Assembly (NCBI GenBank): GCA_003153655.1
Contig: PMAK01000266.1
Location: forward strand, 9,295 to 16,123
Direction of reading: 5' to 3'
Source: Phycisphaerales bacterium
Lineage (GTDB): Bacteria > Planctomycetota > Phycisphaerae > Tepidisphaerales > Tepidisphaeraceae
DNA length: 6,829 nt
In this document: piece after piece, positions 1 to 6,769 of the stretch
How the letters are laid out: the number at the start of each line of letters is the position of its first letter
Numbering within the stretch: the first letter of the stretch is position 1
Notes under the pieces: model-generated
What the model saw: only the letters and a program-made list of their open reading frames with translations
Told to the model about the DNA's origin: nothing
The model's database searches: none
Translations under genes and position numbers: made by a program

Positions 1-2
1 GG

Positions 3-218
3 GATTTGGATTTGTCGCCGGCGCTGAGCGCGGGCGGGCTGGTGATTTGTGCGCGCGGGATGGTGAACGATGATGTGACGCGATCCCCCCTGCCGGTGCC
101 GCTGACGGTTGGGGATTCGCCGGTGAATGGGGATGGGACGACGATTTACCAGTTTGTGCTGCCACTGGATCGGTCGGCGGTGTATGGTGAGCCTTCGACG
201 AAGCCTGATGGGAAATGA
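3..218 (+). CDS. C-terminal end of an unrecognised protein, cut by the left edge
   Basis: The frame is open from the window edge to a TGA at 216-218, so only the last 71 residues are seen. A TTG at 6 could be read as a start, but the frame continues upstream and the gene most likely begins outside the window. The codons (GCG, CTG, GTG, GAT, GGG) match those of the neighbours, which supports real coding. The visible part has short hydrophobic beta-like stretches (GGLVICARG, TIYQFVLPLD) and a polar proline-rich tail (GEPSTKPDGK). It has no membrane helix and no motif that I recognise. Its stop codon overlaps the start of the ABC ATPase gene (ATGA at 215-218), so it is probably in the same operon and may be functionally tied to the exporter. 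I cannot assign a function. Confidence 0.6.
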   Translation, partial: DLDLSPALSAGGLVICARGMVNDDVTRSPLPVPLTVGDSPVNGDGTTIYQFVLPLDRSAVYGEPSTKPDGK

Positions 219-1162
219 GTGTTTGCATGGGCGCGGTGATTAAGACGGTCAATCTGACCAAGCGGTATGGGACGCTGGTGGCGCTATCGAATCTGAATCT
301 GGAGATCAACGAGGGGGATTGCTTTGGATTCATCGGGCCGAACGGGGCGGGGAAGACTACCACGATTAAAATATTGGCGACGCTGCTTCAGCCGACGTGG
401 GGGGAGGCGCGGGTTTGTGATTATGTGGTGGGGTATCAGTCGCGATCGATTCGGCCATTGATTGGTTTTGTGCCGGATTATTTCGGCGCGTATGAAGACA
501 TGGTGGTGCAGGAATATCTGGAATTCTTCGCGGCGGCTTACAACATCAACGGGGCGCAGCGGACGAAGATTGTCGGAGATGTGCTGGAACTGACGGATTT
601 GGGATTCAAACGGGATGCGGCCGTGGACGGGTTATCTCGCGGGATGAAGCAGCGATTGTCGATCGCTCGGGTTTTGGTGCATGATCCGAAAGTGCTTTTG
701 CTGGATGAGCCGGCGGGAAACCTGGATCCGCGGGCGCGTATTGAGATGCGGGAGTTGCTGAAAGAGTTGCGGCGGATGGGAAAGACGATTGTGATCTCGT
801 CGCATATCCTGCCGGAGTTGGCGGATTTGTGTAATACCATCGGCATCATCGAGCAGGGGGAATTGCTTTATAGCGGGCCGGTGGCGGATATCTTGAAGCG
901 GGCGCGGGTGGGGACGATTGTGAATGTCGGCGTGGTGCGAGCGCCGGAGCAGGCGGCGGCACTTTTGTCGCAACATCCGGATGTGGAATCGGCTTCGCCG
1001 AATGGCGGATTTATCCAGGTGGCGCTCAAAACCGGCGTGCAGGATTTTAGTTTTATCCCGACCCAACTTCTCTCGGCGGGGTTTCAGATCAATCTGCTGA
1101 AAGAGGAAGAAGTGAACCTGGAGACGGCGTTTATGCGATTGACCAAGGGGATGGTGCAATGA
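215..1162 (+). CDS. ABC transporter ATP-binding protein, NatA/ABC-2 exporter type
   Basis: This is the cytoplasmic ATPase that should power the permease encoded next to it. At 315 residues it has the usual length for a NatA-like subunit. The nucleotide-binding domain fills about residues 8-220: Walker A GPNGAGKT at 41-48, signature LSRGMKQRL at 140-148, Walker B VLLLDEP at 160-166, D-loop NLDP at 169-172 and the switch histidine H197 in SSHIL. The Q-loop position reads GFVPD (84-88), so Asp88 stands where Gln is expected. Residues 221-315 form the C-terminal extension common in exporters of this class. The start used is the ATG at 215, in an ATGA overlap with the previous stop; an ATG at 227 would give a protein four residues shorter. 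All hydrolysis motifs other than the Q-loop are intact, so the protein should be active. The substrate cannot be read from the sequence. Confidence 0.93.
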   Translation: MSVCMGAVIKTVNLTKRYGTLVALSNLNLEINEGDCFGFIGPNGAGKTTTIKILATLLQPTWGEARVCDYVVGYQSRSIRPLIGFVPDYFGAYEDMVVQEYLEFFAAAYNINGAQRTKIVGDVLELTDLGFKRDAAVDGLSRGMKQRLSIARVLVHDPKVLLLDEPAGNLDPRARIEMRELLKELRRMGKTIVISSHILPELADLCNTIGIIEQGELLYSGPVADILKRARVGTIVNVGVVRAPEQAAALLSQHPDVESASPNGGFIQVALKTGVQDFSFIPTQLLSAGFQINLLKEEEVNLETAFMRLTKGMVQ

Positions 1163-1221
1163 ATCGCGGCACGGCACTTCCTGCAATTTTGGGTGGGCAG
1201 CAACGTCCTTTGGTCGGGTGA
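1159..1221 (+). other. 20-codon ORF between the ATPase and permease genes, in frame with the permease
   Basis: An ATG at 1159 overlaps the ATPase stop (ATGA, 1159-1162) exactly as the ATPase start overlaps the gene before it. It reads 20 codons (MNRGTALPAI...RPLVG) and stops at TGA 1219-1221. This is the same frame as the permease, whose TTG start lies one codon further on, at 1225. It is either a small coupled leader ORF from which ribosomes reinitiate on the permease, or the original permease start now cut off by a nonsense change or a base error. The peptide has no recognisable domain or signal sequence. Confidence 0.3.
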
Positions 1222-1224
1222 CAT

Positions 1225-3300
1225 TTGCTTGGGATCGCGGATTATCTTTGGCGGCTGATTCCGGGGAATCCGATCCTACGCCGAGTGGTGGAGGCCGCGG
1301 GGAAAAAGCGGCGGGATCTGATCATCCGCTGCGGATATCTGGGGCTGCTGATCATCGTCGTGCTGTATGTGCTGGGGACGAGCGGGACTGAGACGAATAC
1401 GGGCGATCTTCGGGCATTGGCGAAGGATTCGGCGACTCTTTTCAAGGGCATGTCGTATCTGCAACTGGGGCTGGTGGCGCTGCTGTCGCCGATTTTTACC
1501 GCCGGGGCTATTACACAGGAGAAGGATAGTCAGACGTATGACATTCTGCTTGCCACGCCGCTGACGAATGGACAGATCGTGCTGGGGTCGCTGCTGAGCC
1601 GGGTGTTTTTTGTCGTGGCGCTGCTGGTGAGCGGGATTCCGATTTTCGCGATCACGCAGATTTTCGGCGGGGTTGCGATCAAAAGCATTGTTTATAGCTT
1701 TCTGATCGCGGCCAGCACCGCGATGGTCACCGGCGCGATGGCGATGACGATCGCAACATTTAAGATCGGCACGCGGCGGACGATGTTCAGTTTTTACCTG
1801 TTCATTGTAATCTATCTGGTGGGGCTTTATCTGTTGGATCGGGTCGAATTTTTCCATCTCACCTTTACGGACGCATCGGGCAACAGAGTGCAGACGTCCA
1901 CGAGTTGGCTGACGTCGCTGAACCCGTTTTTGGCGCTGCAGGTGATTTTTGGCGACAAGACGTATATGCCGCCGAACCTGGCGGATTTGCCGGCGGAATA
2001 TCAGGCTTGGCCGTTCGGATGGTTTTGGACGAACCCGGCGACGTTTTATGTTTCGTTCATGCTCTTTTTGAGCGTGGCGATGATGGCGCCATCGATCGTT
2101 TTATTGCGTCGGCTGGCGCAATCGACGACGAGCTTTCGGGGATGGATCCTGCAAAAACTGAAGCTGAGCAAAGGGGACCGGACACGCAAGCCGCGCGTGG
2201 TGTGGCAAAATCCGATCGCGTGGCGGGAGGCGAAGACGAAGGCCTCGGCAGCGCGGGCCACCTTTCTGCGGTATGGGTTTATCGTGATCGGATTGACGGC
2301 GGCGATTGTGCTGCTGGTGATGCACAGCACGGAGGTCACGCCGAAAGAGTTCATCGATCACAGCTTCGATCCGGCGAAGAACACGCTGTATGTGGAAGGG
2401 AGCGGCCAGTCTGAAATGCCGGTGGTGAATGGGGCGGAGGTGACGATCGAAGGCGGTCCCGCGAACATGAACGATCTTTACGGCAAATACGCGGTGAATA
2501 ATCTGACGCAGGACGCGACTGGATCGATTACCACGATTGATCTGGGGGAATATCCGAGGAGACTGATGTCGGAGGAGGCGCGGAGGTGGCTGCTGGGGCT
2601 GACGATTGTGGAATTCAGCGTGATCCTATTGATCGTCGCCAACGCGGCGGCGAGCACGGTGACGCGCGAGAAGGAAGATGGGACGCTGGACCTGCTGCTG
2701 ACGACGCCGATCACCAGCCGGTATTACATCTGGGGGAAACTGCGGGGATTGGTGGCGTTTGTGCTGCCGCTGGTGGCGGTGCCGGTGGTCAGTGCGTTTT
2801 TGTTTATCGCACATGATCTGATCCGCTGGCTGGCGGGGCGGGACAACAACTTTCAATGGATCGTATTTCCTGAAGCGCTGATCATGATGCCGGCGATGCT
2901 GATCATTGTTTGCGCGTTTGCGGCGATACTCGGGATGCAGATGTCGCTCCGCTGCCGGACGACGGTGCGGGCGGTAATGAGCAGCGTGGGGATTATCGTC
3001 GGGGCGTGCGCGGCGATGGGGTGGTGTGGGTTTTCGATTTTGGACAAAAGCGGGATAACGGGTGAATTGGCCGTGGGCGTGGGGACTTTCAGCCCGTTTA
3101 CGCTTTTGACGATTTTGATTGATCCGCAACAATTTGCTGGATCGGCGTTTGGTCGGACCGCCAGCGATCCGGGCGGGGCGCGCGTGGTCGCGTTTGTGGT
3201 GTGCTTGGTGGCGCTGGCGCTGTATGCGCTGGGGATCTGGTCGATGTACCGGTCGATGGTTAAGAATTTTGATATGACGATTCGCCGGCAGTCGAGGTGA
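1225..3300 (+). CDS. ABC-2 type transporter permease, duplicated (two six-helix halves in one chain)
   Basis: This inner-membrane permease of 691 residues should pair with the ATPase encoded before it. About twelve hydrophobic segments can be seen: near 35-51, 78-97, 118-146, 154-177, 185-204, 272-294, 350-366, 458-478, 508-529, 548-573, 582-603 and 653-675. Each half opens with an NPIxxR segment (N15 and N329) and carries an ABC-2 coupling motif just after its second helix: ITQEKDSQTYDILLATPLT (96-114) and VTREKEDGTLDLLLTTPIT (479-497). The basic stretch at 295-349 and the basic C-terminus fit cytoplasmic placement. The loops at 205-271 and 367-457 would then be outside. The start is uncertain: the frame is closed by TGA at 1219-1221, the next usable codon is TTG 1225, and no clear ribosome binding site is seen. 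The N-terminal WRLIPGNPI matches what I recall of planctomycete relatives, so little seems to be missing. The substrate is unknown. Confidence 0.88.
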   Translation: MLGIADYLWRLIPGNPILRRVVEAAGKKRRDLIIRCGYLGLLIIVVLYVLGTSGTETNTGDLRALAKDSATLFKGMSYLQLGLVALLSPIFTAGAITQEKDSQTYDILLATPLTNGQIVLGSLLSRVFFVVALLVSGIPIFAITQIFGGVAIKSIVYSFLIAASTAMVTGAMAMTIATFKIGTRRTMFSFYLFIVIYLVGLYLLDRVEFFHLTFTDASGNRVQTSTSWLTSLNPFLALQVIFGDKTYMPPNLADLPAEYQAWPFGWFWTNPATFYVSFMLFLSVAMMAPSIVLLRRLAQSTTSFRGWILQKLKLSKGDRTRKPRVVWQNPIAWREAKTKASAARATFLRYGFIVIGLTAAIVLLVMHSTEVTPKEFIDHSFDPAKNTLYVEGSGQSEMPVVNGAEVTIEGGPANMNDLYGKYAVNNLTQDATGSITTIDLGEYPRRLMSEEARRWLLGLTIVEFSVILLIVANAAASTVTREKEDGTLDLLLTTPITSRYYIWGKLRGLVAFVLPLVAVPVVSAFLFIAHDLIRWLAGRDNNFQWIVFPEALIMMPAMLIIVCAFAAILGMQMSLRCRTTVRAVMSSVGIIVGACAAMGWCGFSILDKSGITGELAVGVGTFSPFTLLTILIDPQQFAGSAFGRTASDPGGARVVAFVVCLVALALYALGIWSMYRSMVKNFDMTIRRQSR

Positions 3301-3304
3301 ACCC

Positions 3305-3321
3305 GCGGTGCTGCGCACCGC
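3305..3321 (+). terminator. Hairpin after the permease gene, possible weak terminator
   Basis: A perfect six-base stem (GCGGTG at 3305-3310 and CACCGC at 3316-3321) encloses a five-base loop, starting four bases after the permease stop codon. No run of T follows, so it is not a standard intrinsic terminator. It may mark the 3' end of the exporter transcript, protect it from decay, or simply be GC-rich chance. It also lies where a -35 box for the next gene would be expected. Confidence 0.3.
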
Positions 3322-3330
3322 CGCTAACTG

Positions 3331-3336
3331 TAGAAT
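3331..3336 (+). promoter_or_regulatory. Putative -10 box of the dehydrogenase gene
   Basis: TAGAAT matches the TATAAT consensus at five of six positions and is preceded by TG. It ends six bases before the ATG at 3343, so transcription would start at or next to the start codon, giving a leaderless mRNA. No convincing -35 box lies 16-18 bases upstream. The only purine-rich stretch before the ATG is GGGG at 3337-3340, two bases away and too close to act as a normal ribosome binding site. Confidence 0.4.
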
Positions 3337-3342
3337 GGGGTT

Positions 3343-4620
3343 ATGGAAAATACTGATCTTCTTCGGGCGAAGTCTAGTCATGCGGAGTTCTGGCAGCACG
3401 CGCATCAGTATTTCGATCGCGTGTACCAGACGATGAATCTCGATCCAATTTGGCGCGAAGTGCTGGCTTCGCCCAAGCGGGTGCTGGCGGTTTCATGTCC
3501 GGTGAAAATGGATGATGGGAAAATCCAGGTTTTTACGGGGTATCGGGCGCAGCACAATAATGCTCGCGGGCCATTCAAAGGGGGAATTCGATTTGACGTG
3601 TCGGTGAACCGTGATGAGGTGATGGCGCTGGCGATGCTGCAGACTTGGAAGAACGCGCTGGTGGATTTGCCATTTGGGGGAGCCAAGGGCGGGGTGGTTT
3701 GCGATCCTAAGAAGTTGTCGTTTGGGGAAAAGGAGCGATTGACGCGGCGATACACGAGCGAGATTTTGCCGATCATCGGGCCGGCGCATGATATTCCCGC
3801 TCCGGATGCGGGGACGGATGCGCAGGTGATGTCATGGGTGCTGGATACGTACAGCATGATGGTGGGACATCAGGAGCTGGGGGTGGTGACGGGCAAGCCG
3901 GTGCATCTGGGGGGATCGGTCGGTCGCGAGGAGGCGACCGGTCGCGGCGTGATGTATGTGCTGAGGGCGTTTTTGGCTACGCAACATAAACCTTTGGAAA
4001 ACACGCGGATCGCCATACAGGGATTTGGCAATGTCGGGTTTCACGCGGCTCAGTTGCTTGATGAGATGGGGGCAACCATCATCGGAATTACCGAGCGGAA
4101 AAGCGGGATATTTGATGAGAATGGAATCGATGTCGCGGCGGCGGGATTGTATTACCGCGAGCGCGGCGACCTCGTTGATTATCCGCATGGCGATGCGATC
4201 ACCAACGAGGAACTCCTGACGTGCGATTGCGATATTCTGATTCCGGCGGCGATGGAGAGCACCGTGACGGCGGAGGTTGCGCCGCATATCAAGGCGCGGA
4301 TTGTGGTAGAGGCGGCGAATGGGCCGACGACGCCGGATGCGGATGAGATTCTGCGGGACAATGGCGTGACGGTTTTGCCGGATATTCTGGCCAACGCGGG
4401 AGGAGTGACCGTCAGTTATTTCGAATGGGTGCAGGGATTGCAGAACTTTTTCTGGTCGGCGGAGGAAGTGAATAACGAATTGCAGAAAATTATGGACCGG
4501 GCATTTGCGGCGGTGAATGCCAAGGCGGACGAGGCGGATTGCGACTACCGCACGGCGGCGTACACGATTGCGATCAGCCGGGTGGCGGAGGCGTGCCGGT
4601 TGAAGGGGTTGTTTCCCTGA
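3343..4620 (+). CDS. Glu/Leu/Phe/Val dehydrogenase, most likely glutamate dehydrogenase
   Basis: The likely reaction is reversible oxidative deamination of L-glutamate to 2-oxoglutarate and ammonium with NAD(P), in the cytoplasm. The length of 425 residues is usual for the hexameric bacterial family. The N-terminal dimerisation/catalytic domain covers about 10-190 and the Rossmann cofactor domain about 195-400. Key residues match the Clostridium symbiosum enzyme, from recalled numbering, with a constant shift of ten: K79 (GPFKGG), K103 (TWKNAL), catalytic K115 (FGGAKGG) and D155 (PAPDAG). S358 in NAGGVTVSYFEW corresponds to its glutamate-contacting Ser380. Keeping both K79 and S358 favours glutamate over leucine, valine or phenylalanine. 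The dinucleotide-binding glycines are GFGNVG at 227-232. Glu251 in ITERKSG may be the acidic residue at the end of the second strand that favours NAD, but this is uncertain. The ATG at 3343 fits the family N-terminus. The gene follows the exporter operon by 42 bases and probably has its own promoter. Confidence 0.93.
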   Translation: MENTDLLRAKSSHAEFWQHAHQYFDRVYQTMNLDPIWREVLASPKRVLAVSCPVKMDDGKIQVFTGYRAQHNNARGPFKGGIRFDVSVNRDEVMALAMLQTWKNALVDLPFGGAKGGVVCDPKKLSFGEKERLTRRYTSEILPIIGPAHDIPAPDAGTDAQVMSWVLDTYSMMVGHQELGVVTGKPVHLGGSVGREEATGRGVMYVLRAFLATQHKPLENTRIAIQGFGNVGFHAAQLLDEMGATIIGITERKSGIFDENGIDVAAAGLYYRERGDLVDYPHGDAITNEELLTCDCDILIPAAMESTVTAEVAPHIKARIVVEAANGPTTPDADEILRDNGVTVLPDILANAGGVTVSYFEWVQGLQNFFWSAEEVNNELQKIMDRAFAAVNAKADEADCDYRTAAYTIAISRVAEACRLKGLFP

Positions 4621-4629
4621 TGATCAGGG
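4615..4629. terminator. Interrupted palindrome over two convergent stop codons, possible shared terminator
   Basis: CCCTGAT (4615-4621) and ATCAGGG (4623-4629) are exact inverted arms around one G. The dehydrogenase stop TGA (4618-4620) and the glycosyltransferase stop (TCA on this strand, 4624-4626) sit in mirror positions, with three bases between the genes. As RNA the inner pairs must open to make a loop, leaving about five paired bases. On the + strand it is followed by a T-rich stretch (TTGAGTTTT). It could act as a weak bidirectional terminator; its strength is doubtful. Confidence 0.35.
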
Positions 4630-6435
4630 TTGAGTTTTGGCGAGTTCGGCGGCGGTGCCGAGGGGCGGGCTGAGGGGATTTTTGCCGGCGGCGCGGAGTT
4701 GGGGATCGTAAACGTAAAAAAAGCGGTTGGGCTGCCGCTGGGCGTAATAGCGATAGATGGCGCGGTTTTGTTCCGGCCCGAGGTCTCGGGCGCGGATGAC
4801 CTGGGCGTCGTCGGGCCACGCCACGGTGTCGTTGTAGACGGGGTCATCGTGGGCTGAGGCGACGCTTGGATCGAATCGGAAGAGAACGACTGCGGGCATT
4901 TTGGGGAGATGGGCCAGTAAGGCGTTGGCCGGCCGCTGATCGGCGGCATCGGACGGCGAGACAGGAGGAATTGGCTTCAGAGGCCAAAGCGTCGCCAGCG
5001 AAAGTGTAAAGACGCAGAGCGGGACAAACGTATTCAGCCGTTTGGCGTGGGGCCAATTTTTCTGGATTGCCGCTAATGACATCAAAACCAGGCAAATCAT
5101 CGACGGCATGATCGCGACGACGTAGTGATCCAGGAAAAAGAGATAAAACGCGTAGCTGAAGAGGAACAGTACGAGGATCGCGGCCATGACCAGCCTGCGG
5201 ATTTCGGCGAGACAAAGCAGGGAGAGGGGCAAGAGGATCGCCAGGATGGGATCGGGGAGGGAACGCTCCAGCGTGACGCGGAGGCGGCCGCGATACCAGG
5301 TTTGCAGGGCGATCGTCGGCGTGTATTGCGCATATTTGGGCAAGATCCAGTCGTGAAGCCATTGGCGCTTTATTGCGTTCGTATTTTGGGGAATCTGGTA
5401 GGAAGAGACATCGTGAAAGCCGAGCGGGGAGGCGGGGAAATTCTGCTGGTTGTAATAGCTTTCGGCCAGCGTGCCCCAGTGGCCGGTGATGCCTTTGCTT
5501 TGGATGAGGAGCAGGAGAATAAATGGGAGCGCGCCCAGCATGATTGCGGATGACGCTTGCAGGAGCGGGCGTGGCTGGCGACGAAGTTGCCAGATGATTG
5601 CCAAGCCCACCGGCACGGCGACGCAGACGGCGTCGAGGGGCCGGGTGATGGCGGCAAATCCCGCGGTGATGCCGATCAGGAGCGCCCACCCTAAATTCAG
5701 TTGCCGCCGAAATTTGATCCATGCCAGGAGACAGACAAGTTCTGTTGCGAGGAATGGCGCTTCCGACAGAAGAAAATGGGAGACATCGCGAAAGCTCGCA
5801 AGTGATATCAGCATCAGCACGCCGAGGAGGCCGCGAAACGGATCGAACAGATCGGCGATCAGGAGATAAAGGAGTCCGGCGGCGAGGGACGCGGCCAGCA
5901 GCGGCATCAGCCAAAAGGGAAGATTCAGCCAAACGAATGGGACCATCGCCAGTGCGGTGCCGGGGAAATACATGGCGGCGTAAACACGATCGCCGACCAG
6001 GGCGAGGGCGTCGAAAAATGGTGTGATGGCCGGAGGATATGGCGGCATCCAGAGCCGGCCGTGCGTCATCATCCGCGCCTGGATCATGTAGGCGTGCTCA
6101 TCGTTTAGCCGGATGAAGAGCAATTCGCGCGAGGCCCAGTCGTAAAGCAGAATGTAGATGGCGGTGACAATGGCGATGGAAAGAGCCGTTCGGATGGGCC
6201 TAAAAAAGAGGGTTGCGTTGGTCCATTCGATCAATTCGATTGTGCGCAGGCGGAGATACGGAGCGAGCGCGGCGACCAAGGCGATGGTGATTGCGAGCAG
6301 TCGAATTCTGGCCTGGACAATTTTGCCGGGGTCCGGGGGATCGGATCTGAAGACGATGAGCCAATAGGCGAGACCCGCGGCAAGAAGAAGCAGGCAAAAG
6401 ATTCTGTGGAATCGGTGCGAAGCGCCGGCCGGCAT
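4624..6435 (-). CDS. Multi-spanning membrane glycosyltransferase of the GT-C fold (GT39/ArnT-like)
   Basis: Enzymes of this type transfer a sugar from a lipid-linked donor to a lipid, protein or glycan on the outer face of the inner membrane. The 603 residues show about 14 hydrophobic segments up to residue 486, then a soluble tail (about 490-603). The third segment (83-100) is followed by NDEHAY at 111-116, with the acidic pair (D112, E113) typical of the first outer loop in GT-C enzymes, then HGRLWMPPYPP at 125-135, a pattern I recall from planctomycete relatives. TRPLDAV at 264-270 also fits the family. Two extra N-terminal helices (11-29, 45-65) precede the usual first one; being even in number, they keep the DE loop outside. 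The ATG at 6435 lies six bases after the fliN stop, with GGAG at 6450-6447 as a possible, rather distant, ribosome binding site. Donor and acceptor are unknown. Confidence 0.82.
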   Translation of the reverse strand: MPAGASHRFHRIFCLLLLAAGLAYWLIVFRSDPPDPGKIVQARIRLLAITIALVAALAPYLRLRTIELIEWTNATLFFRPIRTALSIAIVTAIYILLYDWASRELLFIRLNDEHAYMIQARMMTHGRLWMPPYPPAITPFFDALALVGDRVYAAMYFPGTALAMVPFVWLNLPFWLMPLLAASLAAGLLYLLIADLFDPFRGLLGVLMLISLASFRDVSHFLLSEAPFLATELVCLLAWIKFRRQLNLGWALLIGITAGFAAITRPLDAVCVAVPVGLAIIWQLRRQPRPLLQASSAIMLGALPFILLLLIQSKGITGHWGTLAESYYNQQNFPASPLGFHDVSSYQIPQNTNAIKRQWLHDWILPKYAQYTPTIALQTWYRGRLRVTLERSLPDPILAILLPLSLLCLAEIRRLVMAAILVLFLFSYAFYLFFLDHYVVAIMPSMICLVLMSLAAIQKNWPHAKRLNTFVPLCVFTLSLATLWPLKPIPPVSPSDAADQRPANALLAHLPKMPAVVLFRFDPSVASAHDDPVYNDTVAWPDDAQVIRARDLGPEQNRAIYRYYAQRQPNRFFYVYDPQLRAAGKNPLSPPLGTAAELAKTQP

Positions 6436-6453
6436 GGCGGGTTACTCTCCGCC
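6436..6453 (-). promoter_or_regulatory. Hairpin at the fliN-glycosyltransferase junction, possible translational coupling
   Basis: On the minus strand GGCGG (6453-6449) can pair with CCGCC (6440-6436), enclosing the loop AGAGTAAC, which holds the fliN stop codon TAA. The 3' arm ends directly against the ATG of the glycosyltransferase, and the 5' arm takes in part of the only GGAG near it. A ribosome finishing fliN would open the stem, so translation of the second gene could depend on the first. The pairing is seen in the sequence; the regulatory role is inferred. Confidence 0.35.
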
Positions 6454-6753
6454 GAGGGATTGGACGACCTGTTTCACGTCGCCGACCTGGCGGATGCGGA
6501 GGCCGAAATTTTCGCCGATTTTGACGGCTTCGCCTATGGCGATGACCTTGTTGTTGGCGAGCAATTCGAGGGGCTGCTCGCTGCTTTTGAAGAATTCGAT
6601 GATCGCGCCGGTACCGAGGCGCATGACCTCGCTGACGTTCATTTTGCGGTCGGCGAGTTTGACGATGAGAGGAACTTCCAGGCGCAGGATGCGTTCGAGC
6701 TCGTGATCGGTCAGGGCAGCCGGGGGGGGATTGGGGGAATGTAATACGGGCAT
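6442..6753 (-). CDS. fliN: FliN-like SpoA-domain protein (flagellar motor switch C-ring family)
   Basis: FliN forms, with FliM and FliG, the cytoplasmic C-ring that sets flagellar rotation and assists export; related SpoA proteins serve type III secretion. The SpoA domain spans about residues 26-88: LEVPLIVKLADRKMNVSEV, LGTGAIIEF (46-54), PLELLANNKVIAIGEAV and the hallmark GENFGLRI (80-87). At 103 residues it is shorter than Escherichia coli FliN (137), with only a short proline-rich head (PNPPPAA) before the domain, so it is close to a bare SpoA unit. The ATG at 6753 is preceded by GAGGA (6762-6758), four bases away. The head is encoded over a run of eight C (6729-6722). It has its own promoter and is followed by a glycosyltransferase gene; no other flagellar gene is visible. 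Whether it works in a flagellum or another SpoA complex cannot be told from here. Confidence 0.85.
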   Translation of the reverse strand: MPVLHSPNPPPAALTDHELERILRLEVPLIVKLADRKMNVSEVMRLGTGAIIEFFKSSEQPLELLANNKVIAIGEAVKIGENFGLRIRQVGDVKQVVQSLGGE

Positions 6754-6769
6754 CCGTTCCTCAATTTTT

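Noticed and set aside
632..1186. A 184-codon minus-strand open frame opposite the ABC ATPase
   Set aside because: It is a His/Arg/Gln-rich antisense shadow of a gene whose Walker and signature motifs are plain.
1905..2414. A 169-codon plus-strand open frame inside the permease
   Set aside because: It is in a different frame from the permease, rich in Gly, Ala and Asp, with no motif. The permease frame has conserved helices and ABC-2 motifs on both sides.
2626..3405. A 259-codon minus-strand open frame opposite the permease and the dehydrogenase start
   Set aside because: The product is dominated by Arg, His, Gln and Pro, as expected from the reverse complement of G-rich membrane-protein codons. 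It spans two well-supported genes and has no motif.
4844..5932. A 362-codon minus-strand open frame inside the glycosyltransferase gene
   Set aside because: It lies in another frame of the same strand, is rich in Arg, Pro and Ser, and has no domain or membrane pattern, whereas the overlapping frame has clear family motifs.
6406..6744. A 112-codon plus-strand open frame opposite fliN
   Set aside because: It is acidic and rich in Asp, Glu, Phe and Ala, typical of an antisense reading. The minus strand carries the SpoA motif, a ribosome binding site and a promoter.
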